Part shown: piece after piece, positions 7,962 to 17,246 of the stretch | Position numbering within the stretch: the first letter of the stretch is position 1 | Layout of the letters: every line of letters starts with the position of its first letter | Assembly: GCA_964441285.1 (NCBI GenBank) | Contig: CAYTUK010000002.1 | Span: forward strand, 62,001 to 126,000 | DNA from: S010-25 sp964441285 | Lineage (GTDB): Bacteria; Pseudomonadota; Gammaproteobacteria; SZUA-229 | DNA: 64,000 bases | Reading direction: 5' to 3' | Notes under the pieces: generated by a model | Seen by the model: the letters and a program-made list of their open reading frames with translations, nothing else | What the model was told of the DNA's origin: nothing | Database searches by the model: none | Translations under genes and position numbers: made by a program

Positions 7962-10790
7962 ATGACCGATTACAAACCGACTTTAAATCTACCCCATACC
8001 GCTTTCCCCATGCGCGGCAACCTGGCCAATCGCGAACCGGAAACACTCAAACAATGGCAGGCAAATAACCTGTACCAGAAAATTCGCCAACATTGTGATG
8101 GTCGACCCACCTACGTGCTGCATGACGGCCCGCCGTATGCCAATGGCAGTATTCATATCGGTCATGCCGTCAATAAAATTCTCAAAGACATTATTATTAA
8201 AAGCCGCACTATTGATGGTTATGATGCCCGTTACGTGCCTGGCTGGGACTGTCATGGCCTGCCCATTGAACTCATGGTCGAAAAAAAGACCGGCAAGGCC
8301 GGGCAGAAAGTGGATGCAAAGACTTTTCGCCAGCATTGCCGTGAATACGCCGCCAAACAGGTGGATGGACAGCGCAAGGATTTCATTCGTCTGGGCATAC
8401 AGGGTGACTGGGATAAACCCTACCTCACTATGGACTACAAATTTGAAGCCCATATTGTACGTACACTGGGCAAAATTATTGAACAGGGCCATCTGCATCA
8501 GGGCAGTAAACCGGTGCACTGGTGCCTGGACTGCGCCTCGGCACTGGCTGAAGCAGAAGTTGAATATCAGGACAGAGAGTCACCGGCGATTGACGTTATC
8601 TTCCGCGCCACCAACAACCGTGATTTTGAACAGGCTTTTGGTAGTAATAGGGGTGAAGGTCCCATTTGCGCCGTTATCTGGACTACCACGCCGTGGACCC
8701 TGCCCGCAAATCAGGCAGTGGCACTGCACCCCGATTTTAATTATGACCTCATCCAGGTACAAACAGACAACGGCCCGCTACGGCTAATACTGGAACACTC
8801 ACTAGCACCAGACGCGCTCCAGCGTTATGGGCTTGAGTACAGTGAACCCCTTGCCAGCACGCCAGGGCATACGCTGGAAAATCTAACCTTACACCATCCA
8901 TTTTATGACCGACAGGTCCCCCTTATTCTGGGCGACCACGTTACCACTGAAACCGGTACCGGTGCAGTGCACACCGCCCCTGGTCATGGTCAGGATGACT
9001 ATATTGTGGGCCTGCATTATGACCTTGACGTTTACAACCCGGTTGGCGGCAATGGCGTATTCCTGGCTGACACCGAATTATTCGCTGGCCTGCACGTTAA
9101 CAAAGCCAACCCGGCAATCATTGAAGTTTTAAAAGAAAACCACGTTCTACTCAACCACAGCAAGATCAAACACAGTTATCCGTGTTGCTGGCGACATAAA
9201 ACGCCGATTATTTTCCGCGCCACCCCGCAGTGGTTTATCAGCATGGAACAGGCGGGGCTGCGCGAAGCGGCAAATAAAGCCATTAAAACCACCACCTGGC
9301 TACCGGAATGGGGGCAGGCGCGCATTGAAAGCATGGTAAACAATCGCCCAGACTGGTGCATTTCACGGCAACGCACCTGGGGTGTACCAATCACCCTGTT
9401 CACCCATAAAGAAACGGGAGAACTGCATCCCGACACCCTCCATATTATTGAACAGGTTGCACAAAAAATCGAAGCCGAAGGCATTGAAGCCTGGTTTGCA
9501 GCCGAGGCGACTGACATTATTGGTACCGATGCTGAACACTACGACAAAGTAACCGATACACTGGATGTCTGGTTTGATTCGGGCGTTACCCATGCCTGTG
9601 TACTGGGGCAACGAGACAAACTCACCTTTCCTGCCGATTTATACCTGGAAGGTTCCGATCAGCACCGCGGCTGGTTCCAGTCATCACTGCTTACCTGTGT
9701 CGCAATTAATGGTGTAGCACCGTATAAAACGGTGCTTACACATGGCTTTACCGTTGATGCCCACGGCAAAAAGATGTCGAAATCACTCGGCAATGTAGTC
9801 GCGCCGCAGAAAATTGTCGGCACCCTGGGCGCGGACATTCTTCGTCTCTGGGTCGCCAGTAGCGACTACAGTAATGAGATGACAGTGTCCGATGAAATCC
9901 TCAAGCGCAGCGCTGATTCATATCGACGCATACGCAATACTGCGCGTTTCCTGCTCGCCAACCTCAACGGATTTGATCCAGCCAACGATAAAATTGCAGC
10001 CCAGGACATGCTTTCACTCGACTGCTGGGCGGTCGCAAAAGCACTGGATTTACAAAATGAAATTATCCACGCTTATGCGGACTTCAATTTCCATTTGATC
10101 TGCCAGAAGTTGCAACATTTTTGCACTGTGGACATGGGGGGGTTCTATCTCGATATAATTAAAGATCGCCAGTACACCACGCAGAAAAACAGCCTGGCAC
10201 GACGCTCGGCACAAACCGCTCTGTTCCATATCGTCGAAGCCTTATGCCGCTGGATTGCACCAATTCTTACTTTTACCGCCGATGAACTCTGGCAGGCAAT
10301 TCCGGGGCAACGTACCGAATCGGTGCTACTGGAAAACTGGTATGGCGCATTAACCGAACTTGATAGCAACGAACCATGCAATATGGCTTTCTGGCTAACC
10401 TTGCAGGAAATTCGTGCGGTGATCAGTAAGGAGCTGGAAGCCCTCCGCGCCAATAAAATTATCGGCTCATCACTGGACGCTGAAATCACTTTATATTGCG
10501 ACGATAATATGCAAACCACACTCAATCAGTTAGGCGATGAACTGCGGTTTGTATTCATCACCTCAGCCGCCAATGTGCAACCAATGGCTGAAGCCACTGA
10601 AAACAGTATCGAAGTAACCACAGCAACTGGCACAATATTAAAAATATCAGCGCACGCATCAACATATAAAAAATGCGTTCGTTGCTGGCATCATCATGCC
10701 AATGTCGGGAGTAATGCAGAACACCCTGAGCTTTGTGGGCGCTGCATTGAGAACGTTGCTGGTGATGGCGAACAACGCTTATATGCTTAA
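7962..10790 (+). CDS. ileS: Isoleucyl-tRNA synthetase
   Basis: The 942-residue class I synthetase shows HIGH at residues 65-68 (SIHIGHAVNK) and KMSKS at residues 604-608. The editing domain lies between (for example WTTTPWTLPANQAVALHP and TGTGAVHTAPGHGQDDY), followed by an anticodon-binding domain and a C-terminal zinc finger with CVRCW and CGRC cysteine pairs. It charges tRNA-Ile and edits valine. Size and domain order match the bacterial (E. coli-like) form, and there is no sign of the mupirocin-resistant type. A long open frame on the opposite strand (7989-8519) is only codon shadow. Confidence 0.98.
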   Translation: MTDYKPTLNLPHTAFPMRGNLANREPETLKQWQANNLYQKIRQHCDGRPTYVLHDGPPYANGSIHIGHAVNKILKDIIIKSRTIDGYDARYVPGWDCHGLPIELMVEKKTGKAGQKVDAKTFRQHCREYAAKQVDGQRKDFIRLGIQGDWDKPYLTMDYKFEAHIVRTLGKIIEQGHLHQGSKPVHWCLDCASALAEAEVEYQDRESPAIDVIFRATNNRDFEQAFGSNRGEGPICAVIWTTTPWTLPANQAVALHPDFNYDLIQVQTDNGPLRLILEHSLAPDALQRYGLEYSEPLASTPGHTLENLTLHHPFYDRQVPLILGDHVTTETGTGAVHTAPGHGQDDYIVGLHYDLDVYNPVGGNGVFLADTELFAGLHVNKANPAIIEVLKENHVLLNHSKIKHSYPCCWRHKTPIIFRATPQWFISMEQAGLREAANKAIKTTTWLPEWGQARIESMVNNRPDWCISRQRTWGVPITLFTHKETGELHPDTLHIIEQVAQKIEAEGIEAWFAAEATDIIGTDAEHYDKVTDTLDVWFDSGVTHACVLGQRDKLTFPADLYLEGSDQHRGWFQSSLLTCVAINGVAPYKTVLTHGFTVDAHGKKMSKSLGNVVAPQKIVGTLGADILRLWVASSDYSNEMTVSDEILKRSADSYRRIRNTARFLLANLNGFDPANDKIAAQDMLSLDCWAVAKALDLQNEIIHAYADFNFHLICQKLQHFCTVDMGGFYLDIIKDRQYTTQKNSLARRSAQTALFHIVEALCRWIAPILTFTADELWQAIPGQRTESVLLENWYGALTELDSNEPCNMAFWLTLQEIRAVISKELEALRANKIIGSSLDAEITLYCDDNMQTTLNQLGDELRFVFITSAANVQPMAEATENSIEVTTATGTILKISAHASTYKKCVRCWHHHANVGSNAEHPELCGRCIENVAGDGEQRLYA

Positions 10791-10828
10791 CAGTACTCTG
10801 CTAATGCTGATTCGAGTTTAGTGAAAAA

Positions 10829-11341
10829 ATGAAATGGTTATGGCTTTCAGCACTGGCAATAGTGCTGGATCAGATCACAAAAAAAGTCGCCGCAACGCAG
10901 CTACTATTGCATCAGCCTTTAGCTATCATGCCGAGCTTTAATCTAACCCTGCTCTATAACAAAGGTGCCGCTTTCAGCTTTTTGAGTGATGCAGGTGGCT
11001 GGCAGCGCTGGTTTTTCATCACCCTTTCCACACTCATTAGTGCCGGCCTGTTTATCTGGCTAAAAAAAATCAGTGCAAATACCGGCACTGATATTCATCA
11101 GCCAGATAAACACAATGCACTATTACAGGCCGCTATTTCTCTGGTACTCGGTGGCGCAATCGGCAATTTAATCGACCGTATTTTATATGGTCAGGTGACC
11201 GATTTTATTCAGGTGTACTATTCAAACCACTATTTTCCGGCATTTAATCTTGCCGACTCTGCAATAACATTAGGTGCAGGGTTACTAATTCTGGATATGC
11301 TATTAGAAGGCAAACGTGATAAAAACGACTCTCCAGCATAA
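10829..11341 (+). CDS. lspA: Prolipoprotein signal peptidase (signal peptidase II)
   Basis: The 170-residue protein has four membrane helices and both catalytic aspartate motifs: GGAIGNLIDRI with VTDFIQVY, and FNLADSAITLGAG. It cleaves the signal peptides of lipid-modified prolipoproteins at the lipobox. The 38-base gap after ileS and the following fkpB and ispH genes match the conserved operon order. A lipoprotein substrate is encoded in this same window (the P460-like protein at 44.2 kb). Confidence 0.97.
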   Translation: MKWLWLSALAIVLDQITKKVAATQLLLHQPLAIMPSFNLTLLYNKGAAFSFLSDAGGWQRWFFITLSTLISAGLFIWLKKISANTGTDIHQPDKHNALLQAAISLVLGGAIGNLIDRILYGQVTDFIQVYYSNHYFPAFNLADSAITLGAGLLILDMLLEGKRDKNDSPA

Positions 11342-11408
11342 TGTTTAGCGCGCCTGAATATTGTTTTATCATTAACTGTCGTGGCTTACGCCAAACCTGC
11401 ACAACCTT

Positions 11409-11882
11409 ATGAAACAAATTATGGCAGATAAAATAAACATGCATAGCCTGGTATTAATGCACTACAGCATTACGCTACCAGACGGTAATATAATAGAAAG
11501 CAGCTTTGATGAAGATCCTATTGAAATTATTATGGGCCATGATGATTTAACTGAAGGCATGGAGCTGGCTATTTTTGGTTTAGAAGAGGGTGACAAACAA
11601 ACCCTCACACTCACGCCTGAACAGGGCTTCGGTTGTAGCGATGATGATAATATAAATGAAATGCCGACAAGTGATTTTCCGGCAGACTTGACACCCGAAC
11701 CCGGCCTTGCCTTTTCTTTCGAAACCCCGGAAGGCGCAGAAATACCTGGTATCGTTCTCAGCGTAAAAGGCGACAAAGTTGAAGTTGATTTTAATCATCC
11801 ACTGGCAGGACAGGCGCTAATTTTTAGCGTAGAAATTCTTGGGGTAAATAATGCGCGAACAGAAATAGTTAATCCATCATGA
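11409..11882 (+). CDS. fkpB: FKBP-type peptidyl-prolyl isomerase, SlpA/FkpB-like
   Basis: The 157-residue protein has the FKBP fold split by an inserted flap: SLVLMHYSITLPDGNIIESSF, then GHDDLTEGMELAIFGLEEGDK, then the IF insert, and FNHPLAGQALIFSVEILGV at the end. This is the SlpA/FkpB class of about 150 residues that acts as prolyl isomerase and chaperone. An alternative ATG lies five codons downstream at 11424. The stop codon overlaps the ispH start by four bases (ATGA), so the two are coupled. The order lspA-fkpB-ispH is highly conserved. Confidence 0.93.
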   Translation: MKQIMADKINMHSLVLMHYSITLPDGNIIESSFDEDPIEIIMGHDDLTEGMELAIFGLEEGDKQTLTLTPEQGFGCSDDDNINEMPTSDFPADLTPEPGLAFSFETPEGAEIPGIVLSVKGDKVEVDFNHPLAGQALIFSVEILGVNNARTEIVNPS

Positions 11883-12829
11883 ATATTTATCTGGCTAACC
11901 CACGCGGATTTTGCGCTGGCGTTGACCGTGCCATAGAAATTGTTGAACGCGCACTGGCTATTTTTTCTGCACCGATTTATGTCCGTCATGAGGTGGTACA
12001 TAATCGTTATGTGGTCAATAACCTGAGTAAGAAAGGGGCGATTTTTGTTGAGGAACTGGAAGAAATTCCCGATGGTGCCACGGTTATTTTCAGCGCTCAC
12101 GGGGTATCACAAAAAGTACAACAGGAAGCCAAACAGAGAAATCTGTCTATTTTTGATGCCACCTGCCCGTTAGTCACCAAAGTGCATCTTGAGGTCGCCC
12201 GACACGCGAAAAATGGGGAGGATGTCATCCTGATTGGACATGCTGGTCATCCAGAAGTTGAGGGTACACTGGGACAATATAAACCCAGCCCGACCAGCAG
12301 CATCTACCTGGTCGAAACCCTCAACGATGTGAGCGCACTGACAGTGAAAAACCCTCAGGCCCTGGCCTACGTCACCCAGACCACCTTATCCGTTGATGAT
12401 AGCAAAAATATTATTACTGCTTTGCACGCCAAATTCCCCGCTATACAGGGTCCCAGAAAAGATGATATCTGCTATGCCACACAGAATCGACAGGATGCCG
12501 TTAGAGAGCTTGCGGATAAAGTGGATGTTTTTCTGGTGATCGGCTCAGCCAACAGCTCTAACTCGAATCGCCTGCGTGAATTAGCTGAAAAACAACAGCA
12601 TAATCACTTACCGCAGGTAAAAGCTTATTTAATTGACAGTGTTGAAGACATTAATACAGCCTGGTTTGATAACGCCCACTCTATTGGCCTGACGGCGGGA
12701 GCCTCTGCACCTGAAATCCTGGTTCAGGATGTCATTAAAACACTGGAATGTTTATTTAAAACCAGCATTATTACCAATACAAGAGCAACTGAAAACGTCC
12801 ATTTTCAATTGCCCAGAGCGTTACGATAG
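11879..12829 (+). CDS. ispH: 4-hydroxy-3-methylbut-2-enyl diphosphate reductase
   Basis: The 316-residue protein shows the three cluster cysteines of IspH: Cys12 in NPRGFCAGVDRAI, Cys96 in DATCPLVTKVH and Cys198 in DDICYATQNRQ, plus the substrate-site phrases HGVSQ and HPEVEGTLGQ. It performs the last step of the MEP isoprenoid pathway, giving IPP and DMAPP. It is the last gene of the plus-strand run and converges on pilE with a repeat-filled gap between them. Confidence 0.97.
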   Translation: MNIYLANPRGFCAGVDRAIEIVERALAIFSAPIYVRHEVVHNRYVVNNLSKKGAIFVEELEEIPDGATVIFSAHGVSQKVQQEAKQRNLSIFDATCPLVTKVHLEVARHAKNGEDVILIGHAGHPEVEGTLGQYKPSPTSSIYLVETLNDVSALTVKNPQALAYVTQTTLSVDDSKNIITALHAKFPAIQGPRKDDICYATQNRQDAVRELADKVDVFLVIGSANSSNSNRLRELAEKQQHNHLPQVKAYLIDSVEDINTAWFDNAHSIGLTAGASAPEILVQDVIKTLECLFKTSIITNTRATENVHFQLPRALR

Positions 12830-12911
12830 GCAGGCTTCCAGACGGCCGTCTATTGCCAGCAATCTGCTACTGGTATTTGTACCCGTTGAACCTTTGACTG
12901 AGCTGATTTCT

Positions 12912-12936
12912 GGTTCCCATGCTCCGCGTGGGAACC
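12912..12936. repeat. REP-like palindrome (first of a pair)
   Basis: GGTTCCCA and TGGGAACC form a perfect 8-bp stem around a nine-base GC-rich loop. The core (TTCCCATGCTCCGCGTGGGAA) has the look of extragenic palindromes that recur in many environmental gammaproteobacteria, often linked to REP-associated transposases; none is encoded nearby. A partly decayed partner in inverted orientation lies about 100 bases downstream. Confidence 0.7.
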
Positions 12937-13023
12937 CATACCTTACTTGCCAGTTTAGCCACACAGTCCACCTGTTCACAGTCTATTGTTAGACCATAAA
13001 GTACGGTATCTGCCTCTGGCTGT

Positions 13024-13051
13024 CGTATGCATTCCCACGCAGAGCAAACGA
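13024..13051. repeat. Decayed inverted partner of the REP-like element
   Basis: GTATGCATTCCCACGCAGAGC followed by AACGAG reads as the reverse-oriented counterpart of the palindrome at 12912 (which continues TGGGAACCCATAC). Its own second arm (expected GTGGGAA) is deleted, so it no longer forms a full hairpin. Paired, inverted copies of this kind are typical of REP doublets. Confidence 0.5.
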
Positions 13052-13081
13052 GAAATTCATTCTAACTCCCCACACACGGAA

Positions 13082-13099
13082 CCGGGGCTTTAGCCCCGG
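13082..13099. repeat. GC-rich perfect hairpin CCGGGGCT-TT-AGCCCCGG
   Basis: An 8-bp perfect stem with a two-base loop lies in the gap between the convergent ispH and pilE genes. There is no T run on either side, so it is not a classical intrinsic terminator, but it could still stop or protect transcripts from either side. The related hairpin at 13138 has the same CTTTAG/CTAAAG core. Confidence 0.6.
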
Positions 13100-13137
13100 C
13101 AATGTAAATCGGCAATGTTAAGCAACCAAAGTTAAGC

Positions 13138-13151
13138 GAGGCTAAAGCCTC
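13138..13151. repeat. Hairpin GAGGCT-AA-AGCCTC
   Basis: A 6-bp perfect stem lies 34 bases before the pilE stop. Its core GGCTAAAGCC is the reverse-oriented analogue of the GGGGCTTTAGCCCC hairpin at 13082, so the two look like a second pair of extragenic repeats. Confidence 0.5.
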
Positions 13152-13184
13152 ACCTCCAGATACGTTGCCAGTTAAATCTGCCTG

Positions 13185-13586
13185 TTACCAGCAATTTGTC
13201 GCGGGCATGTGTTGACCCGTCTGGTTCAAAGTGAGCGTCCCGCAGGAATCCGTCGCCTGCGCGCCCACAGGAACAGCACTAAGCGTATAGGACGATGCTG
13301 AGGGTGTTATCACTGATAAGTTATAATAAGTTGTACCTGTTTTAGGTGAAACGGTAAATGGCAGGGCAACAGCGGTGCCATCCACTTTCCTGTCGTAACG
13401 ATTATTCTCGGTAAAAAAGCGCTCCATAAAGCTGGATAACTCCATCAGGTTTGCCTGTGCATCTGCTCGACGGCTTTTTTGCACACTCGATAGATAGCTG
13501 GGATAACCGACAGCTGCGAGGATCCCTATAATGGCGATTACGATCATCAACTCGATAAGTGTAAAGCCTTTATTTTTAATCATCAT
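13185..13586 (-). CDS. pilE: Minor type IV pilin, PilE-like
   Basis: I choose the ATG pair at 13586/13583 (MMIKNKGFTLIEL), which gives the classical short leader with Gly before the processed Phe and Glu5 of the mature pilin; the reading frame is open 23 codons upstream, inside pilY2. The N-terminal helix FTLIELMIVIAIIGILAAVGYPSY is followed by a short globular domain and a C-terminal disulfide loop (Cys in DSCGTL and NCW). It is 133 residues, the size of minor pilins rather than major pilin. It overlaps the 3' end of the preceding gene by 11 bases and ends the minor-pilin operon as pilE does in Pseudomonas. Confidence 0.9.
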   Translation of the reverse strand: MMIKNKGFTLIELMIVIAIIGILAAVGYPSYLSSVQKSRRADAQANLMELSSFMERFFTENNRYDRKVDGTAVALPFTVSPKTGTTYYNLSVITPSASSYTLSAVPVGAQATDSCGTLTLNQTGQHMPATNCW

Positions 13587-13899
13587 CTTCCACCCACATT
13601 CGCGTAACACGCCCGGCCTTTTCACCCTGCGCCCTTTCAACATTGTAATGAACATGCAAGCCGTGGCGTAAGTCCTCCAGCTTCATCGAGCCGATACCCC
13701 TGAGCACGTATTTTTTATTACTGATACGAATCCATCGGCCTTGCGGGTCAACAACATCTACTGTTCCAGTCTTGCCAAACTCCGTAGTTAATGCTGGTGC
13801 ATGGTTACTCAGCCCCAGTGGTGATGCCAGTGTTACTGCTAAAACTGACTGTGAACCGGTCAAAATAATTAGAAATAAAAACAGTTTCATATAATTCAT
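13576..13899 (-). CDS. pilY2: Small secreted protein between pilY1 and pilE, PilY2-like
   Basis: The 107-residue protein has a signal peptide (MNYMKLFLFLIILTGSQSVLA) and a small beta-rich domain with the phrase GTVDVVDPQGRWIRISNKKYVLRG. Position, size and export signal match PilY2, a small accessory protein encoded between pilY1 and pilE in the fimU-pilVWXY1Y2E cluster. Its role is poorly defined. I assign it mainly by context, so a different small periplasmic protein is possible. It ends inside the start of pilE (11-base overlap). Confidence 0.7.
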   Translation of the reverse strand: MNYMKLFLFLIILTGSQSVLAVTLASPLGLSNHAPALTTEFGKTGTVDVVDPQGRWIRISNKKYVLRGIGSMKLEDLRHGLHVHYNVERAQGEKAGRVTRMWVEDDD

Positions 13900-13914
13900 G
13901 GTATGCCCCTCTCA

Positions 13915-16900
13915 TTAACGAATAATTTCCCGCCAGGAAAGGCGACCCGATTTAGATTGTACACTCTCAGAAATAACCTTCGTATCCCCTGAACTTTCAT
14001 TACCAATTTTTAATTCTCTCGCCTTCTTACGATCTCCGATCACCGTCGGTGTAGTCATAATATTCCGAATTTTAATGCCGGACGCATAGTTACCGTTAAC
14101 TTTACCAATAGCCGTAAAAGGTGAAATAAATAGCCTTCCACCTGTGAGGTAATCAAGCTCCATTAACCAGCTGCTACCACCGGAAGCACAAAGGCCTGTA
14201 TTGGGGACAAGTGTGGTGAAGATAAAACGGCCATCACGAATAATCGGGTTGAATGCGACCCGCTCGCCTGTATCTGGCAGATCCAGATACCAGCCTTTTC
14301 TGGTTGCATAATTAACGGGGTTCCGGCTGGTTACACGAACCGTATTCGTGCCAACATTGACCACCGAGTCCACTGTTTGTGCTACCAGCTCACTACGTCC
14401 AGACACCGTTGCACCTTTATCCAGAATGCCATAGATTGTTTGTACGTTAGTCGTGGTGATATCACCAACTCCCAGATATTTCCCTGTTGCAAACCCAACC
14501 ATCATATTGCCATTGGGCGCAAACGTCACCAGTGGCGCGGTTGTAATTGGCTGGGCATTATTCGCCGCATCTTTAGCCGTAAATAACGGGGCAGGGTTTG
14601 AGGTAGTGCCATACGCCACTTTCCAGCCTGAAGCAGAAGTATCACTTAAATCAAATTTCCAGAGATTGCCTGACAGATCACCCGCATAGATCGTGTCGAC
14701 ACGACCATCACCGGTGGTATCAACCGGTTTGGGAGTAGCCAGACCATTCGGTGTGCTCACACTGCCCACGCCGGTATCTATTTTGATGTAATCAGTCCCC
14801 TGAACCCACGTTTTATTCACTCCGGTAGGGCCGTGGAGATACAAAATATAAAGATAGGCATGGCCCGTTGTACTGGCGTGTCCATCTGCTGCTGAATTAT
14901 TATAGCCATTACCAACAATCAGTGCCCACTGTCCATTCTCCATACGAGCGATTTGTGCCGACTGATTCGTCAGCCGATTCAACATTGGCTGGTTAAAAGT
15001 AAGCCCAATATCTGGATCATCTTTATCGGTAAATTCCCAGAGTACAATATTTGCTGCATTCGCTTCTGTAAGAGACGATGGATCCGTTACATCCAGTGCA
15101 TAATAGCCCTGACCGCCGGCATTGAGTCCGCCAGCAAGAACCGTCTTCCAGTCGGGGGTAATGTCATCACCCAGATTGGCATCGGCAACCATTGGTGAAC
15201 CATCAACAAAATAGCGGTGGGCGATTGATTTAGCATAATTCGGGTCAGTCAGGTCGCTTAGATGAGCATAGACAGTACCCGGCACATAAGCCATTTTCTC
15301 TTCACCATTATTGGCATCAAAACCATGCAACATGCCATCATTAGCCCCAACATATAACATTGACATACGGCTGAGATGAGCATTATGAAATGCCTTATAA
15401 CCTTTCATTTCACTCTCGATATAACCGGCAGCGGGTGGTCCCAGATAAAAAGGACTTGAATTGATAATATCACCCAGTTTACTGCTACGCGTCCTGAAAC
15501 CGGCATTTGTACCACCACGCAGATAGTTGACCCTGTCGTTGCCTAAACCATCAACATTTCCGAGCGCATCCATGTTAAGAAAATCTTTTTGTGTTGTATC
15601 AGTCAATCCGGCAATATTCGTCCACTGAAACGGTATACCCGTTTTGCTACCGTGAGCAAAAGTTATAATCTGCCGAGTACTGGGTGATTGCCCGTTCAGC
15701 ACCGACCCGGCATCCCAGTCTGCTGTGGCACTAATGACACCATTGCTATCAATCGATCTTGACAATAACTGCCCACTCCAGTTGCCACTATTAAAGCGCG
15801 CCTGATAGATATGACTATTCTGGGATAATGATGTCGAGTTGGTTGCTGATGAGGATGATGCCCCGGTTTTTGCAAGGATGTCCGTGAAAATAGCATTGAA
15901 AGCTGCCTGTAAGGTTGTCGGGTCATTAGCCTGATACGCACTGCCAGTGCCACCAGCAACAGCAACCTGATCCAGTGTCGTTGGATCAACCCCATAGGGC
16001 AGCGCGAAACCAATCATATAGGTTTCTATGCCTTTCTGTTTTATGCCGATCTGCGCACTCTTGAGGGCAGCGGCCGCATTAGCAGCAGCGGCAATAGCGG
16101 TTGCTGGATTAGTAATAACATCACCATCCTTGTCAGTCGAAGGCAGACCATCAGTCAGCAGCGCAATAAAGTTCTTCCCACAGGATTCCGGTGGCGCTGC
16201 TTGTGGACCGCCTTCACTGGCTTTGGTTAAACTGCCTTCAAAATAATCCTTTGCAGTTAATAGCGTGCCTTCGATCGGTGTAAGGCCCGCATTTTGCAGA
16301 GGCAGTGTTGGATCGGTCGGGCCATTGGTTACAAATTGTGAAGTAGCCAGTTTTATATTCAATTTTCCTGCCTGAATCGAGTCAAGGTCGGCAACGGGGA
16401 TATGCAAATAACCACGACCTGGTGAAGAATTGGAAAACCAGGTGGGACTAATCTGCACCGAAGCCAGGCGGGCGCCAAAAGCATGAATATTTTGCGCCAG
16501 ATCACTATCGGTTGGACTAAATGAACCCTTAAACCAGTAGTTAAGATAGGCAGAATCAGCCCTCGCATCAGATGTCCCCTTTTTATGGTGAAAACATCTA
16601 TAGTGTATGCCAAGTCCATTTATTGGTGTAAAGGTATAAGGATTTGGTTCAGGGTCGGGCCCTTTATCCGAATAACAGTACATTGTATCGCCTGTTACCC
16701 CTCCCGTATGATAAAAAGGCAGAGCCACATTATAGTAGATATAATTCCCAGGATTATCCGCCTGCACCATCCGGAATTTCTTCGTTCTGGATCCTCGATC
16801 ACCTGTAAAGGCTGGGTCATAGTTAGCTGGATTATAGCTGGCATCGTAAGGTGAATTATCCAGATTTCTGTGTCTGATATTAACTTGTTGATACGCCATC

Positions 16901-17190
16901 AGACCCATATTAATCTTGCCGCTATAGGCCGTAATCAGATTTTTGACCGCTTTACGTGCAATTTCTGATTTGCTATCAGGGCTGGCACTGCCAACGGCAC
17001 CGCCACTGGCGTTTTCATCCATACTATTGGAATCATCAAGAATAACCAGCACATTGGCTTTTTGCGAATTGGTCACAAACAGAGGCGCTTCTGCAATCGG
17101 CAGCAGCGATGCCGTGGCCGCTGCAGCCAGCGCCATCAGCAATAAACCCATATTGGCTCGAACACACCAGTGATTGATAATCGTTTTCAT
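13915..17190 (-). CDS. pilY1: PilY1, type IV pilus tip adhesin / assembly protein
   Basis: The start at 17190 has GGAG six bases upstream and gives a signal peptide (MKTIINHWCVRANMGLLLMALAAAATA); the frame is open 57 codons further up. The 1091-residue protein carries an N-terminal von Willebrand A domain with a MIDAS-type motif (ILDDSNSMDE, that is DxSxS) and a C-terminal PilY beta-propeller with the typical MLYVGANDGMLHGFDA and a calcium loop DTTGDGRVD. PilY1 sits at the pilus tip with minor pilins, controls extension and retraction through calcium and serves as adhesin or mechanosensor. It lies between pilX and pilY2, as expected. Confidence 0.95.
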   Translation of the reverse strand: MKTIINHWCVRANMGLLLMALAAAATASLLPIAEAPLFVTNSQKANVLVILDDSNSMDENASGGAVGSASPDSKSEIARKAVKNLITAYSGKINMGLMAYQQVNIRHRNLDNSPYDASYNPANYDPAFTGDRGSRTKKFRMVQADNPGNYIYYNVALPFYHTGGVTGDTMYCYSDKGPDPEPNPYTFTPINGLGIHYRCFHHKKGTSDARADSAYLNYWFKGSFSPTDSDLAQNIHAFGARLASVQISPTWFSNSSPGRGYLHIPVADLDSIQAGKLNIKLATSQFVTNGPTDPTLPLQNAGLTPIEGTLLTAKDYFEGSLTKASEGGPQAAPPESCGKNFIALLTDGLPSTDKDGDVITNPATAIAAAANAAAALKSAQIGIKQKGIETYMIGFALPYGVDPTTLDQVAVAGGTGSAYQANDPTTLQAAFNAIFTDILAKTGASSSSATNSTSLSQNSHIYQARFNSGNWSGQLLSRSIDSNGVISATADWDAGSVLNGQSPSTRQIITFAHGSKTGIPFQWTNIAGLTDTTQKDFLNMDALGNVDGLGNDRVNYLRGGTNAGFRTRSSKLGDIINSSPFYLGPPAAGYIESEMKGYKAFHNAHLSRMSMLYVGANDGMLHGFDANNGEEKMAYVPGTVYAHLSDLTDPNYAKSIAHRYFVDGSPMVADANLGDDITPDWKTVLAGGLNAGGQGYYALDVTDPSSLTEANAANIVLWEFTDKDDPDIGLTFNQPMLNRLTNQSAQIARMENGQWALIVGNGYNNSAADGHASTTGHAYLYILYLHGPTGVNKTWVQGTDYIKIDTGVGSVSTPNGLATPKPVDTTGDGRVDTIYAGDLSGNLWKFDLSDTSASGWKVAYGTTSNPAPLFTAKDAANNAQPITTAPLVTFAPNGNMMVGFATGKYLGVGDITTTNVQTIYGILDKGATVSGRSELVAQTVDSVVNVGTNTVRVTSRNPVNYATRKGWYLDLPDTGERVAFNPIIRDGRFIFTTLVPNTGLCASGGSSWLMELDYLTGGRLFISPFTAIGKVNGNYASGIKIRNIMTTPTVIGDRKKARELKIGNESSGDTKVISESVQSKSGRLSWREIIR

Positions 17191-17246
17191 AATAGTCTCC
17201 ATTAAATACCGATAAGCGACAGGGACAAAAAATATTGATTCATTAT

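Noticed and set aside
7989..8519. 176-codon open frame on the minus strand inside ileS
   Set aside because: It lies wholly antisense to a well-conserved synthetase, has no family-like sequence and follows from the codon use of ileS; the same holds for the plus-strand frame at 8095-8787.
12838..12849. Palindrome AGACGGCCGTCT just after ispH
   Set aside because: It lacks a loop and a T run, so it is no terminator, and it is short enough to be chance.
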